Positions 13,052 through 20,154 of a DNA stretch of 35,357 nt are shown here, piece by piece; within the stretch, counting starts at the first letter, position 1; each line of letters starts with the position of its first letter. The position numbers were made by a program, and so were the translations under genes. Under the pieces are notes generated by a model. The model saw only the letters and a program-made list of their open reading frames with translations, made no database searches and was not told where the DNA came from. This DNA comes from a virus: the IMG/VR virus record IMGVR_UViG_3300024505_000143, positions 1-35,357 of that record, one strand, 5' to 3'.

Positions 13052-13222
13052 ATGAACGAAGATACAGAAAAAGAGTTGTTGTCTATGATCAAAGAATCCC
13101 ATTATTGGGGTTTGGTCGATGATGTGGCGACACTATTCGCAGACAAAGAGGGTAGACACTTCTTTGTCCATGTCTATGAACGAATGTTGGAAATTTGGGA
13201 CGAAAGGGACAAAAAACCATGA
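13052..13222 (+). CDS. Small acidic protein, unknown (56 aa)
   Basis: The frame reads MNEDTEKELLSMIKESHYWG, then LVDDVATLFADKEGRHFFVH and VYERMLEIWDERDKK. It is amphipathic and helical. The ribosome site is weak (AAGAAGTG region), so confidence is moderate, but the coding frame is clean and fills a gap in a dense gene run. The stop overlaps an ATGA that opens an 18-codon frame, treated here as noise. No family recognised. Confidence 0.55.
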   Translation: MNEDTEKELLSMIKESHYWGLVDDVATLFADKEGRHFFVHVYERMLEIWDERDKKP

Positions 13223-13271
13223 GTGCTGTTATGATTGCCTTGTGTTTGTCGTTTTTAAAATGGAGTTTGAC

Positions 13272-13469
13272 ATGAACATACAATTCAACTATGAATTACC
13301 CAAGGATAAGTTCCTTGCGGACTGTGCTCTGGATGCTGTGGACAACCAAATGCGTCTAGAATCAATTAAAACCACCCTACAACGCTACCAAGCGCATGGG
13401 ATAGTGCCGGAGGTAGTCCTACAGGAAATAATCGCTCAAATGCGTGATTTTAAGGGGAAGAAGGTATGA
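13272..13469 (+). CDS. Small protein, unknown (65 aa)
   Basis: The ATG at 13272 (MNIQFNYELPKDKFLADCAL) has GGAG about seven bases upstream and is preferred over the longer upstream frame, which overlaps the previous gene. The product is helical (DAVDNQMRLESIKTTLQRYQ, IVPEVVLQEIIAQMRDF) with a basic end. The stop overlaps the next gene's ATG (ATGA), a sign of coupled translation. No family recognised. Confidence 0.6.
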   Translation: MNIQFNYELPKDKFLADCALDAVDNQMRLESIKTTLQRYQAHGIVPEVVLQEIIAQMRDFKGKKV

Positions 13470-13630
13470 GCGAATACAGATTCAACGAGGATTCGATGCG
13501 GGATTTGTTGGAACAGGCACGAAAGGCTGAGGCTTGGGCGTGTATCTCCTACCTGAACCATGCCGGGTTTGAGGATGCGGCAAAGGCTTTAAAGCAAAGG
13601 GAACAAGATGCTGACCAAGACCAAAAGTGA
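13466..13630 (+). CDS. Small helical protein, unknown (54 aa)
   Basis: The frame MSEYRFNEDSMRDLLEQARK, then AEAWACISYLNHAGFEDAAK and ALKQREQDADQDQK. The ATG overlaps the previous stop (ATGA) and its 3' end overlaps the start of the primase-helicase by 23 bases, so it is likely co-translated with that gene. It is short, acidic and helical. A role next to the replication machinery is only positional. Confidence 0.6.
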   Translation: MSEYRFNEDSMRDLLEQARKAEAWACISYLNHAGFEDAAKALKQREQDADQDQK

Positions 13631-15206
13631 CTTTTTGAAGCATATAGGGTGCGATCATTGCGGATCGAGCGATGCAAATGCCTTGTATGATGATGGTCAC
13701 TCGTATTGCTTCAAATGCGGAGCAATTGAGTCATTAGATAATGTGGATTTTCAACCCACTAAACCTAAAATGGAAACTAAAATGTTAACTCAAGGTGAAG
13801 TTAAGGCCATTGGTGATCGAGGGATTACATGGGAAACTTGTGATTTCTTTAAAGTCACTCAAGTGGACGGTAAGCATATCTATCCGTATGCGGATTCTGA
13901 CGGTATGTATGTGGCCTCAAAGGTGCGTCATGTCGCAAACAAGACCTTTGCCGTTGAGGGGCAATGGGCCAAGGCTCAGTTGTTTGGGCAAAACCTGTTC
14001 CCTAAAAGCGGTAAATACATCACCATAGTAGAGGGAGAATTAGACGCTTTGGCGTGCTACCAGATGCTAGGCTCCAAATGGCCTGTTGTGTCGATCAGAA
14101 ATGGCGCACAAGCGGCTCTGAAGGACTGTAAAGCCAGTTATGAGTGGTTGGACTCTTTTGATAATGTGGTGATCTGCTTTGATGCTGATGAACCGGGACG
14201 CAAAGCAGCAGAGGAAGTGGCAGAGTTGTTTGGCTCAAAAGCCAAGATTGTGAAACATATTAAGGACAAAAAAGATGCGTGTGATTACCTTGCTTCTGGG
14301 TTGGCTGCTGAATTCGTTTCTTCCGTCTGGTGGAAAGCAGAAACCTATGTGCCCGATGGAATCGTTGCAGGCTCTACGCTCTGGGAAGAGGTAAGCGCAC
14401 CAGAGAAACCCGCTGATGCTTTGTATCCCTTCAAAGGCTTGAATGAGCTGCTTTATGGCCTTCGACCTGCTGAGTTGATCACGGTTACTGCTGGTTCTGG
14501 ACTTGGTAAAAGTCAGTTCTTGCGGGAAATCCTGTATCATGTGCTTAAGACAACAAAGTGGAACATTGGTGGGTTGTTCTTGGAAGAATCGGTTAAGAAG
14601 ACTGCCCGTAGCATCATGAGCTTGGAAGCCAACAAGAAGTTGCATTTGCCTGACACTTTGGTGAGCGAGGAAGAACTCAAGCACGCCTTTGATGCTACAC
14701 TCGGGACTGATCGAATTTACTTGTTTGATCACTTTGGGAGCACAAACATTGACAACATCTTGAACCGCATCCGCTACATGGTGAAAGCCTGCGATTGTCG
14801 CTTGATCTTTCTCGACCACATCAGCATTGTTGTGTCGGGACAGGATAACGGTGATGAGCGTAAGGCCATTGATGAGATGATGACTCGCTTGAGGACTTTG
14901 GTGCAGGAGCTTAATGTTACTTTGGTGGCGGTGAGTCACCTCAAGCGGCCTAACGGCAACCAAGGACACGAGGACGGACAGGCTGTCTCTTTATCACAAC
15001 TACGAGGCTCCGGTGCAATTGCTCAGTTGTCAGACGCTGTGATAACATTGGAGCGTAACTCAATGGCAGAAGACCCTAATGTGAGGCACATCACCAAGGT
15101 CTCCGTTGCGAAAAACCGGTATTGCGGTCTCACTGGCCCTGCTTGTGAGCTAAAATACGATACGGACACAGGGAGAATGAGAGAAGTCACTTTGGAGGAA
15201 CTATGA
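13608..15206 (+). CDS. Primase-helicase (T7 gp4-like)
   Basis: A 532-residue bifunctional replication protein. An N-terminal zinc ribbon uses C15, C18, C34 and C37. A TOPRIM-type primase domain has the catalytic Glu in IVEGELDA (E142) and the metal-binding FDADEPG (D192, D194). The C-terminal RecA/DnaB-type helicase has a Walker A loop AGSGLGKS near 300, Walker B LIFLDHIS, and a conserved H4-like QLRGSGAIAQLSD. It unwinds the fork and primes the lagging strand for the phage polymerase. AAAGGGAA precedes the ATG. The length is close to T7 gp4 (566). Confidence 0.95.
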   Translation: MLTKTKSDFLKHIGCDHCGSSDANALYDDGHSYCFKCGAIESLDNVDFQPTKPKMETKMLTQGEVKAIGDRGITWETCDFFKVTQVDGKHIYPYADSDGMYVASKVRHVANKTFAVEGQWAKAQLFGQNLFPKSGKYITIVEGELDALACYQMLGSKWPVVSIRNGAQAALKDCKASYEWLDSFDNVVICFDADEPGRKAAEEVAELFGSKAKIVKHIKDKKDACDYLASGLAAEFVSSVWWKAETYVPDGIVAGSTLWEEVSAPEKPADALYPFKGLNELLYGLRPAELITVTAGSGLGKSQFLREILYHVLKTTKWNIGGLFLEESVKKTARSIMSLEANKKLHLPDTLVSEEELKHAFDATLGTDRIYLFDHFGSTNIDNILNRIRYMVKACDCRLIFLDHISIVVSGQDNGDERKAIDEMMTRLRTLVQELNVTLVAVSHLKRPNGNQGHEDGQAVSLSQLRGSGAIAQLSDAVITLERNSMAEDPNVRHITKVSVAKNRYCGLTGPACELKYDTDTGRMREVTLEEL

Positions 15207-15382
15207 TGGAAGACTGGAGTATAGAAGATGTGCCTTGCTATGAAATCACTATCAAAATTGCTGTCACTGGGCACAATGTTGAACGAGCACAAGATTTTCT
15301 TGAAAACTTTTTTAGGAACAGCAAGCGTGTAGAAGAGTGTGACATTTGGAACTGGGACTTTGTTGATTGGGAGGAGGCATGA
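15206..15382 (+). CDS. Small acidic protein, unknown (58 aa)
   Basis: The frame starts MEDWSIEDVPCYEITIKIAV and continues TGHNVERAQDFLENFFRNSK and ends in a Trp-rich acidic tail (IWNWDFVDWEEA). GGAGGA lies six bases before this ATG; an ATG three bases upstream is also possible. The pattern of strand-helix-strand with acidic/aromatic C-terminus is reminiscent of proteins that bind replication partners, but no family is recognised. It overlaps the end of the primase-helicase and the start of the next gene. Confidence 0.6.
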   Translation: MEDWSIEDVPCYEITIKIAVTGHNVERAQDFLENFFRNSKRVEECDIWNWDFVDWEEA

Positions 15383-15528
15383 GCATTGAACACCTCATCG
15401 TTGGAGCCACTGGCTTTGGGTATGCTGTTGTAGGAGTGCTACAATGGCTCAAAGGGGACTTACCTAATGGTATGATTTGGACTGGCTATGCTTTTGCACA
15501 GGTGGGATTATGGATGAACATCAAATGA
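15379..15528 (+). CDS. Small two-span membrane protein (49 aa)
   Basis: The frame MSIEHLIVGATGFGYAVVGV, then LQWLKGDLPNGMIWTGYAFA and QVGLWMNIK. Two hydrophobic segments (residues 5-24 and 34-48) are separated by a short charged turn, predicting a hairpin in the membrane. GGGAGGAGG is a very strong ribosome site. I recall similar MSIEHLIVG.TG..Y peptides in other phages, of unknown function. A gene of this kind inside the replication block could link replication to the membrane, but this is speculation. Confidence 0.65.
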   Translation: MSIEHLIVGATGFGYAVVGVLQWLKGDLPNGMIWTGYAFAQVGLWMNIK

Positions 15529-15980
15529 AGGACGCTGCCTTGAGGCTGGCGTTGGATGCGTTGGTAAAAACAGATACTGAGCCGGGAAGTAAGGCGTGGG
15601 AAAGAGAAACGGAAGCCATCACCGCCATCAACCAAGCATTGGCACAAGAAAAAGCCTTACAAGCCTTGCACAATGAAAACGAGCGTCTTGGTCTTTACAA
15701 AGATGCTTATAAACAACCAGACGTTGATCAAAGATCAACTGAATCGAAAGAAACTTTCGATCAGTCAGAGCCTGTGGCGTGGCGATACAACGGCAACCTG
15801 CATGAATTCGACCCAAGTGATTGGGCGACTGGCCCTGTGACACCCCTCTACACATCCCCACCCAAGCGTGAGCCGCTGACGGATGATGAGATTGATGCTT
15901 TGCCTTTCCCTCCAAGCGGAACAGCAACTTTGCGTGATTTTGTCCGAATCATTGAAGCCGCACACGGCATTAAGGAGTGA
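15510..15980 (+). CDS. Ea22-like hypothetical phage protein
   Basis: About 156 residues, with a start at 15510 or 15525 (MKDAALRLALDALVK). The N-terminal half is helical (AALRLALDALV, KAWERETEAITAINQALAQE). The middle has the EPVAWRYNG...GPVTPLYTSPP block seen in many phage Ea22-like proteins, and the C-terminus ends REPLTDDEIDALPF and FVRIIEAAHGIKE. The last block resembles the end of the next gene. Ea22-type proteins are variable early phage proteins of unknown role. Confidence 0.65.
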   Translation: MDEHQMKDAALRLALDALVKTDTEPGSKAWERETEAITAINQALAQEKALQALHNENERLGLYKDAYKQPDVDQRSTESKETFDQSEPVAWRYNGNLHEFDPSDWATGPVTPLYTSPPKREPLTDDEIDALPFPPSGTATLRDFVRIIEAAHGIKE

Positions 15981-15982
15981 CT

Positions 15983-16198
15983 ATGTTTTACGGACAATGT
16001 TGTAAATGTAACCAACGATGGGAACTAGGCACAGCATCTACCTGCAATTGCCCAGATGAAGCACCAAAGCGTGAATGGCAGGGGCTGACGCAAGATGAGT
16101 TAAAGCCAATTTGCGATGAGTATCGTATCTTGTTTGGTTATTGGGTAAATGACTTTGCCAGAGTCATCGAAGCCAAACTCAAGGAGAAGAACACATGA
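15983..16198 (+). CDS. Small Cys-rich protein with shared C-terminal module (71 aa)
   Basis: The ATG at 15983 has AAGGAG five bases upstream. The N-terminus, MFYGQCCKCNQRWELG, then STCNCPDEAP, has four or five cysteines that probably bind zinc. From residue 32 it reads REWQGLTQDELKPICDEYR and FARVIEAKLKEKN, resembling the C-terminus of the preceding gene. I recall the module as common at the end of variable phage proteins. Function unknown. Its stop overlaps the next start (ATGA). Confidence 0.65.
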   Translation: MFYGQCCKCNQRWELGTASTCNCPDEAPKREWQGLTQDELKPICDEYRILFGYWVNDFARVIEAKLKEKNT

Positions 16199-16383
16199 TG
16201 AGTCTTGATCAAATTGTTGGAAGGTTGATGGACTTGGAAGACAAGTATTATGAGTTACAATCCAGATACCACGACCTAATCAACTCCTATGAAAAACTGA
16301 AAGAAGAGCATGAGAATTGCACTGGACATAGAATCAAACCTAGCGCACAACAAGATTTGGATGTGCGTAACGAAGGACATTGA
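16195..16383 (+). CDS. Small coiled-coil protein overlapping the DNA polymerase start (62 aa)
   Basis: The frame MMSLDQIVGRLMDLEDKYYE then LQSRYHDLINSYEKLKEEHE is a continuous predicted coiled coil (residues 3-42) with a polar tail. AAGGAG lies eight bases upstream of 16195. It shares 74 bases with the start of the polymerase gene in another frame, so the tail (residues 39 on) is overprinted. A coiled coil at this place may aid oligomerisation of a replication factor, but no family is recognised. Confidence 0.6.
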   Translation: MMSLDQIVGRLMDLEDKYYELQSRYHDLINSYEKLKEEHENCTGHRIKPSAQQDLDVRNEGH

Positions 16384-18022
16384 CACTCAGGAGATTCGTG
16401 TATGGAAAGATCACAATGGCCTAAGCGACTATCTAAGCTCGGCTACACAGATAATCGCCCACAACGGGGTCGGGTTCGATTTTCCGATATTGAACAAGTT
16501 ATGGAAAACGAAGATTACTTTGAGGCAGATATTCGACACACTGGTAGCAGGGCGTCTATTAGAGCCAACGAGAGAGAACGGACACAGCTTGGAAAGCTAC
16601 GGAAAGAGTTTAAGCACACACAAGGTAGACTATCCAAAGATTTGGGAGTGGATGAATGACAAAAAGCAAGAATATTCTGGTGAGTGCTTTGATGACCCGA
16701 TTATGGGTCTGCTTGAGTACTACTGTATACGGGATGTGGATGTTCTGGTTGATGTATATCATCATGTTTCACAAGGACTAGAGAAGAATAAGTTTTCTCA
16801 AGAGTCTGTGGAACTCGAACATCGTGTGGCAATGATCATCAATGAGCAAGAACGAAACGGATTCAAACTGGACATTCCCCATGCAACAATGCTACTTACT
16901 AACCTCAAAGGAAGATTGGCAGAAATCAATGAACAAATGCAGCAGCGATGGCCTCCCTATTCAGTTGAGCGATTCTCAGAAAAAACAGGAAAGCGACTTA
17001 AAGATGAAATCGTTGTCTTCAATCCCGGCTCTCGAAAGCAAATTGGTGAAAAGCTGATTGAACTTGGGTGGAAGCCTAAGAAGTTTACTGAGACTGGACA
17101 ACCCATGGTCGATGAGGGCACGCTGATGAATGTCAATATTCCAGAAGCTAAAGTGATTGCTGAGTATCTTTTGGTGCAAAAGCGTATCGCCCAGATTGAA
17201 TCATGGGTTGATGAAGTCAAAGAGGACGGAAGGGTTCATGGACGTGTAAACACCAATGGAGCAGTTACCGGACGCATGACTCACTTTAAGCCTAACATGG
17301 CTCAGATACCAAACGCAGGAAGCTTATATGGCCCTGAGTGTCGTCAGTGCTGGACTGTTGATGCCGGTAATGTTCTTGTCGGCTGTGACGCTTCTGGTCT
17401 TGAATTGCGTATGTTGGCTCATTACATGAAGGATGAAACCTATGTCAAAACGGTCTGTGAAGGAAGCTCAAAGGATGGAACGGATGTTCACACCCTCAAC
17501 CAAAAGGCTGCGGGGCTACCAACTAGAGATGATGCGAAGACGTTTATTTATGCCTTCCTATACGGTGCGGGGCCAGCGAAGATCGGCTCCATCGTTGGTG
17601 GTGACGCATCTACTGGAACCAAGCTTATCAACAAGTTTCTTTCCGCAACTCCCTCGTTGCAGACGCTACGTAACACTGTTGCCAAGTATGCGGACAAGGG
17701 TTATGTCCCCGGCTTGGATGGTCGCAAGATTTGGGTGCGCTCGGAGCACGCCGCCCTCAATACGCTACTTCAAGGAGCTGGTGCAATTGTTATGAAGAAG
17801 GCTTTGATTCTTTTTCATGATAAGATCAGAGCAAACAAGTGGCCTGTGAAGCTTGTTGCAAATGTTCACGATGAGTTCCAGTTTGAGTGTCCACAAGAGA
17901 TCGCTGAAGAAGCCGGAAAAGCTGCTAGAATGTCTATCGTAGAAGCAGGAGAGCATTTCAACCTTCGTTGTCCCTTGGATGGCGAATACAAAATAGGGGC
18001 CAACTGGCGTGAAACACACTGA
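16310..18022 (+). CDS. Family A DNA polymerase with 3'-5' exonuclease domain
   Basis: A 570-residue T7-type replicative polymerase, shorter than T7 gp5 (704). The proofreading domain has DIE at 6-8, a HNGVGFDF Exo II motif (N52, D57) and an Exo III Y-x3-D (Y138, D142). The polymerase domain has motif A VGCDASGLELR (D360), motif B RDDAKTFIYAFLYG (R406, K410, Y414, Y418) and motif C NVHDEFQ (H520, D521, E522). The position equivalent to E. coli Phe762 is Tyr (Y414), as in T7. It would copy both strands with the primase-helicase. Confidence 0.95.
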   Translation: MRIALDIESNLAHNKIWMCVTKDIDTQEIRVWKDHNGLSDYLSSATQIIAHNGVGFDFPILNKLWKTKITLRQIFDTLVAGRLLEPTRENGHSLESYGKSLSTHKVDYPKIWEWMNDKKQEYSGECFDDPIMGLLEYYCIRDVDVLVDVYHHVSQGLEKNKFSQESVELEHRVAMIINEQERNGFKLDIPHATMLLTNLKGRLAEINEQMQQRWPPYSVERFSEKTGKRLKDEIVVFNPGSRKQIGEKLIELGWKPKKFTETGQPMVDEGTLMNVNIPEAKVIAEYLLVQKRIAQIESWVDEVKEDGRVHGRVNTNGAVTGRMTHFKPNMAQIPNAGSLYGPECRQCWTVDAGNVLVGCDASGLELRMLAHYMKDETYVKTVCEGSSKDGTDVHTLNQKAAGLPTRDDAKTFIYAFLYGAGPAKIGSIVGGDASTGTKLINKFLSATPSLQTLRNTVAKYADKGYVPGLDGRKIWVRSEHAALNTLLQGAGAIVMKKALILFHDKIRANKWPVKLVANVHDEFQFECPQEIAEEAGKAARMSIVEAGEHFNLRCPLDGEYKIGANWRETH

Positions 18023-18179
18023 AGAACCACAAGAAAAGATTGTGATTGACATCTACGAGAAAGAGTTTATGTTGTATTACAGCAACACACTCTTGCCCGA
18101 AGAAGTCGCTGCAATCCTCTATAATGCGTTAGAATATCTCGATTTGCAGAATTCCGATAACACTGGGATTCTACAATAA
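18009..18179 (+). CDS. Small protein after the polymerase, GTG start (56 aa)
   Basis: The frame VKHTEEPQEKIVIDIYEKEF, then MLYYSNTLLPEEVAAILYNA and LEYLDLQNSDNTGILQ. A GTG at 18009 overlaps the polymerase stop by 14 bases; AGGGG about nine bases before it is a fair ribosome site. The content is acidic and helical. It is a plausible gene because it fills the gap between the polymerase and ssDNA-binding genes in a clean frame, but the start codon is uncertain and no family is recognised. Confidence 0.5.
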   Translation: MKHTEEPQEKIVIDIYEKEFMLYYSNTLLPEEVAAILYNALEYLDLQNSDNTGILQ

Positions 18180-18183
18180 CCCG

Positions 18184-18202
18184 CTGCGAAAGCAGTATTT
18201 TT
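18184..18202 (+). terminator. Weak terminator-like hairpin before the ssDNA-binding gene
   Basis: CTGC-GAAA-GCAG (18184-18195) is followed by TATTTTT. The 4-bp stem with a GAAA tetraloop is short, so it may only partly terminate or may shape the downstream leader. Confidence 0.35.
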
Positions 18203-18222
18203 AACTTTCAAAGGAATTGAAA

Positions 18223-18639
18223 ATGAGTGATTTGAAACCCGTCAAAATCTCTGGTGAATTGTTCTGGACTAAATGGATGGCTGAGTTTAACAAAGCCTTC
18301 AACGAAGCCAACGACCGTTACGAATGCACCATCGGTAACATCAGTGATGACGATGTGGCTAAGTTGACTGGTCTTGGTATCAAGGTCAAATACAAAGACT
18401 CCATGGGTAACTTTATTGTTGGTAAGAGCAAGTATTTGTTTAATCCCGAAGGCCCTGATGGTGCTATTGTTCCCGTAGATGCTTTGGGGAACGGCTCCAA
18501 GTGCAACGCCATTGTGTCGGCATACAAGCATAAGCTGTCTGCAAAGCATGGTAATGCTCCTTCGATCCAGAAGGTGTATGTCACCGAGGTGAAGACTTAC
18601 GTGCCTGACGCTAAAGAAGAGGAAGATGTCACCCTCTGA
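18223..18639 (+). CDS. Probable single-stranded DNA-binding protein
   Basis: A 138-residue protein starting MSDLKPVKISGELFWTKWMA. Aromatic and basic strand segments (YECTIGNISDDDVAKLTG, IKVKYKDSMGNFIVGKSKYL) suggest an OB fold, and the C-terminus is acidic (DAKEEEDVTL), as in T7 gp2.5-type ssDNA-binding proteins. AAAGGA lies seven bases before the ATG. The position between polymerase and exonuclease genes supports the role. The family is inferred from shape and context, since OB-fold SSBs lack a short signature. It overlaps the exonuclease start by 14 bases. Confidence 0.75.
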   Translation: MSDLKPVKISGELFWTKWMAEFNKAFNEANDRYECTIGNISDDDVAKLTGLGIKVKYKDSMGNFIVGKSKYLFNPEGPDGAIVPVDALGNGSKCNAIVSAYKHKLSAKHGNAPSIQKVYVTEVKTYVPDAKEEEDVTL

Positions 18640-19318
18640 ACTACCACAGGTGGCTCTCTTGGACTCAGACATCATTACTTATCGTGTGGGGTTTGCGTCT
18701 GAGGAAGAGGACGAGAAGTTTGCCTTAGCCAGAGTGAAAGACTTGGTGTTCCAGATTGTCTATGATGATCTTAAGTGCGAAGACTACAAGGCTTACATCA
18801 CTGGTTCTGGTAACTTCCGTCACGAAGTTGCTAAGACAGTTCCATACAAGGGAAACCGTAAAGACCTTAAACGCCCCAAGCATTATCAAGCCATTAGAGA
18901 TCATCTTGAGCGCTTGGGGGCTATAAAGGTTGAAGGTATGGAAGCTGATGACGCTATCGCCATTGAAGCTCAGAAAGGTAACTTCTGGATATGCTCGATT
19001 GACAAGGACTTAGACCAGCTAACAGGATGGCATTATAACTTTGTTAAGAGAGAGAAATACTGGGTTACTGAGTGGGACGGAATGGTGAGCTTCTACAGTC
19101 AGATATTGACTGGTGACAGGATTGACAACGTGCAGGGCTTGAAGGGCATTGGAGTGGCTAAAGCCGCTAAAATCCTCAAGGACTGTAAGACTGAAAAGGA
19201 ACTGTATGATGCGTGTCTTAAAGCGTATGATGGAGATGCAGAAAGAGTATTGGAAAATGGGAGGCTTCTATGGCTCCTAAGAACCCCACAGCAAGTTTGG
19301 TCGCCTCCTTCCAGTTAG
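18626..19318 (+). CDS. 5'-3' exonuclease (FEN/T7 gp6 type)
   Basis: A 230-residue flap/5'-3' exonuclease. The metal-binding acidic residues are in ALLDSDIITYR (D13, D15), EGMEADDAIA (E106, D108, D109), CSIDKDLDQL (D126, D128) and GDRIDN (D164, D167). A helix-three-turn-helix follows, GLKGIGVAKAAKIL. These enzymes remove RNA primers and may degrade host DNA to feed the dNTP pool. The last 16 codons overlap the next gene in another frame. RBS GAAGAGGAAG is embedded in the ssDNA-binding gene. Confidence 0.9.
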   Translation: MSPSELPQVALLDSDIITYRVGFASEEEDEKFALARVKDLVFQIVYDDLKCEDYKAYITGSGNFRHEVAKTVPYKGNRKDLKRPKHYQAIRDHLERLGAIKVEGMEADDAIAIEAQKGNFWICSIDKDLDQLTGWHYNFVKREKYWVTEWDGMVSFYSQILTGDRIDNVQGLKGIGVAKAAKILKDCKTEKELYDACLKAYDGDAERVLENGRLLWLLRTPQQVWSPPSS

Positions 19319-19554
19319 CAGGGTTTGATTGGACAATCCGCTACATCGAGGGCATGGCTGACTATGGTTCCTGCAATCCTGCAACACAAGAGATTCTGAT
19401 CCGAGCAGGGATGAACAAACAAATCACAGACCAAACCCTGTGCCATGAGCTTGTTCATGCGATTTTGTTCACGATGGGAAAGACTAACCATGACGAAGAG
19501 TTTACCGATGCGTTTGCCTCTTTGTTGCATCAATACGAGAAGACGAAACAGTGA
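19270..19554 (+). CDS. HExxH metallopeptidase-like protein (94 aa)
   Basis: A 94-residue single-domain protein with HELVHAILFTMG (H59, E60, H63), a classical zincin motif, and a downstream acidic segment (HDEEFTDAFASLLHQ) that may give the third zinc ligand. The layout resembles the minimal HExxH core of SprT- or ImmA/IrrE-type proteins. GGGAGG lies five bases before the ATG, and the gene overlaps the exonuclease by 49 bases. A protease inside a replication module could process a host regulator or remove protein from DNA, but substrate and activity are unknown. Confidence 0.75.
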   Translation: MAPKNPTASLVASFQLAGFDWTIRYIEGMADYGSCNPATQEILIRAGMNKQITDQTLCHELVHAILFTMGKTNHDEEFTDAFASLLHQYEKTKQ

Positions 19555-19898
19555 AGACATCATCAGCTAAAGCAAAAGGACGAAACCTACAGAAGTGGGT
19601 TGCTTCAAGGATGTTGGAGAACGCAGCCAAAGAGCTTGAAGGAGACGATATTAAGTCAACGTCAATGGGTGCAGGTGGAGAGGACGTTATGCTCTCTCCA
19701 GCGGCTCGTAGAATCTATCCGTGGCAGATCGAGTGCAAAAGCTATGCTCGTATTGCCGTCTATGATTTCTACAACCAAGCCTGCTCACATGGGACTCATG
19801 AGCCTGTTGTCTTTATCAAACAGAATCAATGTAAGCCTCTAGCCATCGTTGATGCTGAATACTTTATAAGGAATTGCCGTGAAAGTAAATCTGATTAA
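19551..19898 (+). CDS. PDDEXK-type endonuclease, Holliday-junction-resolvase-like
   Basis: A 115-residue protein starting at a GTG (19551) that overlaps the prior stop by four bases. The N-terminus SAKAKGRNLQKWVASRM has the KG-R..E-like opening of archaeal/phage resolvases. The putative catalytic core is GGEDVMLSPAARR, then PWQIECKS, giving D45 and E61-x-K63 of a PDDEXK nuclease. Small resolvase-like endonucleases next to exonuclease and polymerase genes debranch replication or packaging intermediates in podoviruses. The family is inferred from motif and context. Confidence 0.75.
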   Translation: MKTSSAKAKGRNLQKWVASRMLENAAKELEGDDIKSTSMGAGGEDVMLSPAARRIYPWQIECKSYARIAVYDFYNQACSHGTHEPVVFIKQNQCKPLAIVDAEYFIRNCRESKSD

Positions 19899-20154
19899 AG
19901 AGAATGACGACGGGTCTGCTGACTTTAGTTTTGATCTAAATTCAACAGAAATGGGGATGCTCCTAAATCTAGGAATCCTGACTGCAATTAAGAATGGAAT
20001 CGAGGAAGGTGAGAAATATGAGCCAAGTGAAACTAGTTTGGGGGACACCGAACGGGGAGAATCTGATAGCGTACATGGCTCGGGTGAGCAATCCCGAGAA
20101 CCAGAACAACACGACCTCTTCCCCGAAACTCTTGAAGTACCTAATAAAGCATAA
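19879..20154 (+). CDS. Small protein whose 3' half is overprinted by thyX (91 aa)
   Basis: A GTG at 19879, preceded by AGGA, opens MKVNLIKENDDGSADFSFDL then NSTEMGMLLNLGILTAIKNG. This half resembles a short conserved phage protein (KENEDGSA-type opening) of unknown role. From residue 47 the frame overlaps thyX for 137 bases, and the encoded tail (SETSLGDTERGESDSVHGSG) is hydrophilic and disordered-looking, as expected of overprinted sequence. It may be a real extended protein or one with a chance-lengthened tail. Confidence 0.6.
   Translation: MKVNLIKENDDGSADFSFDLNSTEMGMLLNLGILTAIKNGIEEGEKYEPSETSLGDTERGESDSVHGSGEQSREPEQHDLFPETLEVPNKA

Noticed and set aside
13219-13275. 18-codon hydrophobic frame between two small genes.
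   Set aside because: Too short; its ATG and stop arise from overlaps with the neighbours.
14235-14969. Long leftward frame opposite the primase-helicase.
   Set aside because: It lies within a strongly supported gene with catalytic motifs; no independent support.
18184-18202. Possibility of a distinct promoter for the ssDNA-binding gene near here.
   Set aside because: No -35/-10 pair with acceptable spacing was found, so only the weak hairpin is reported.
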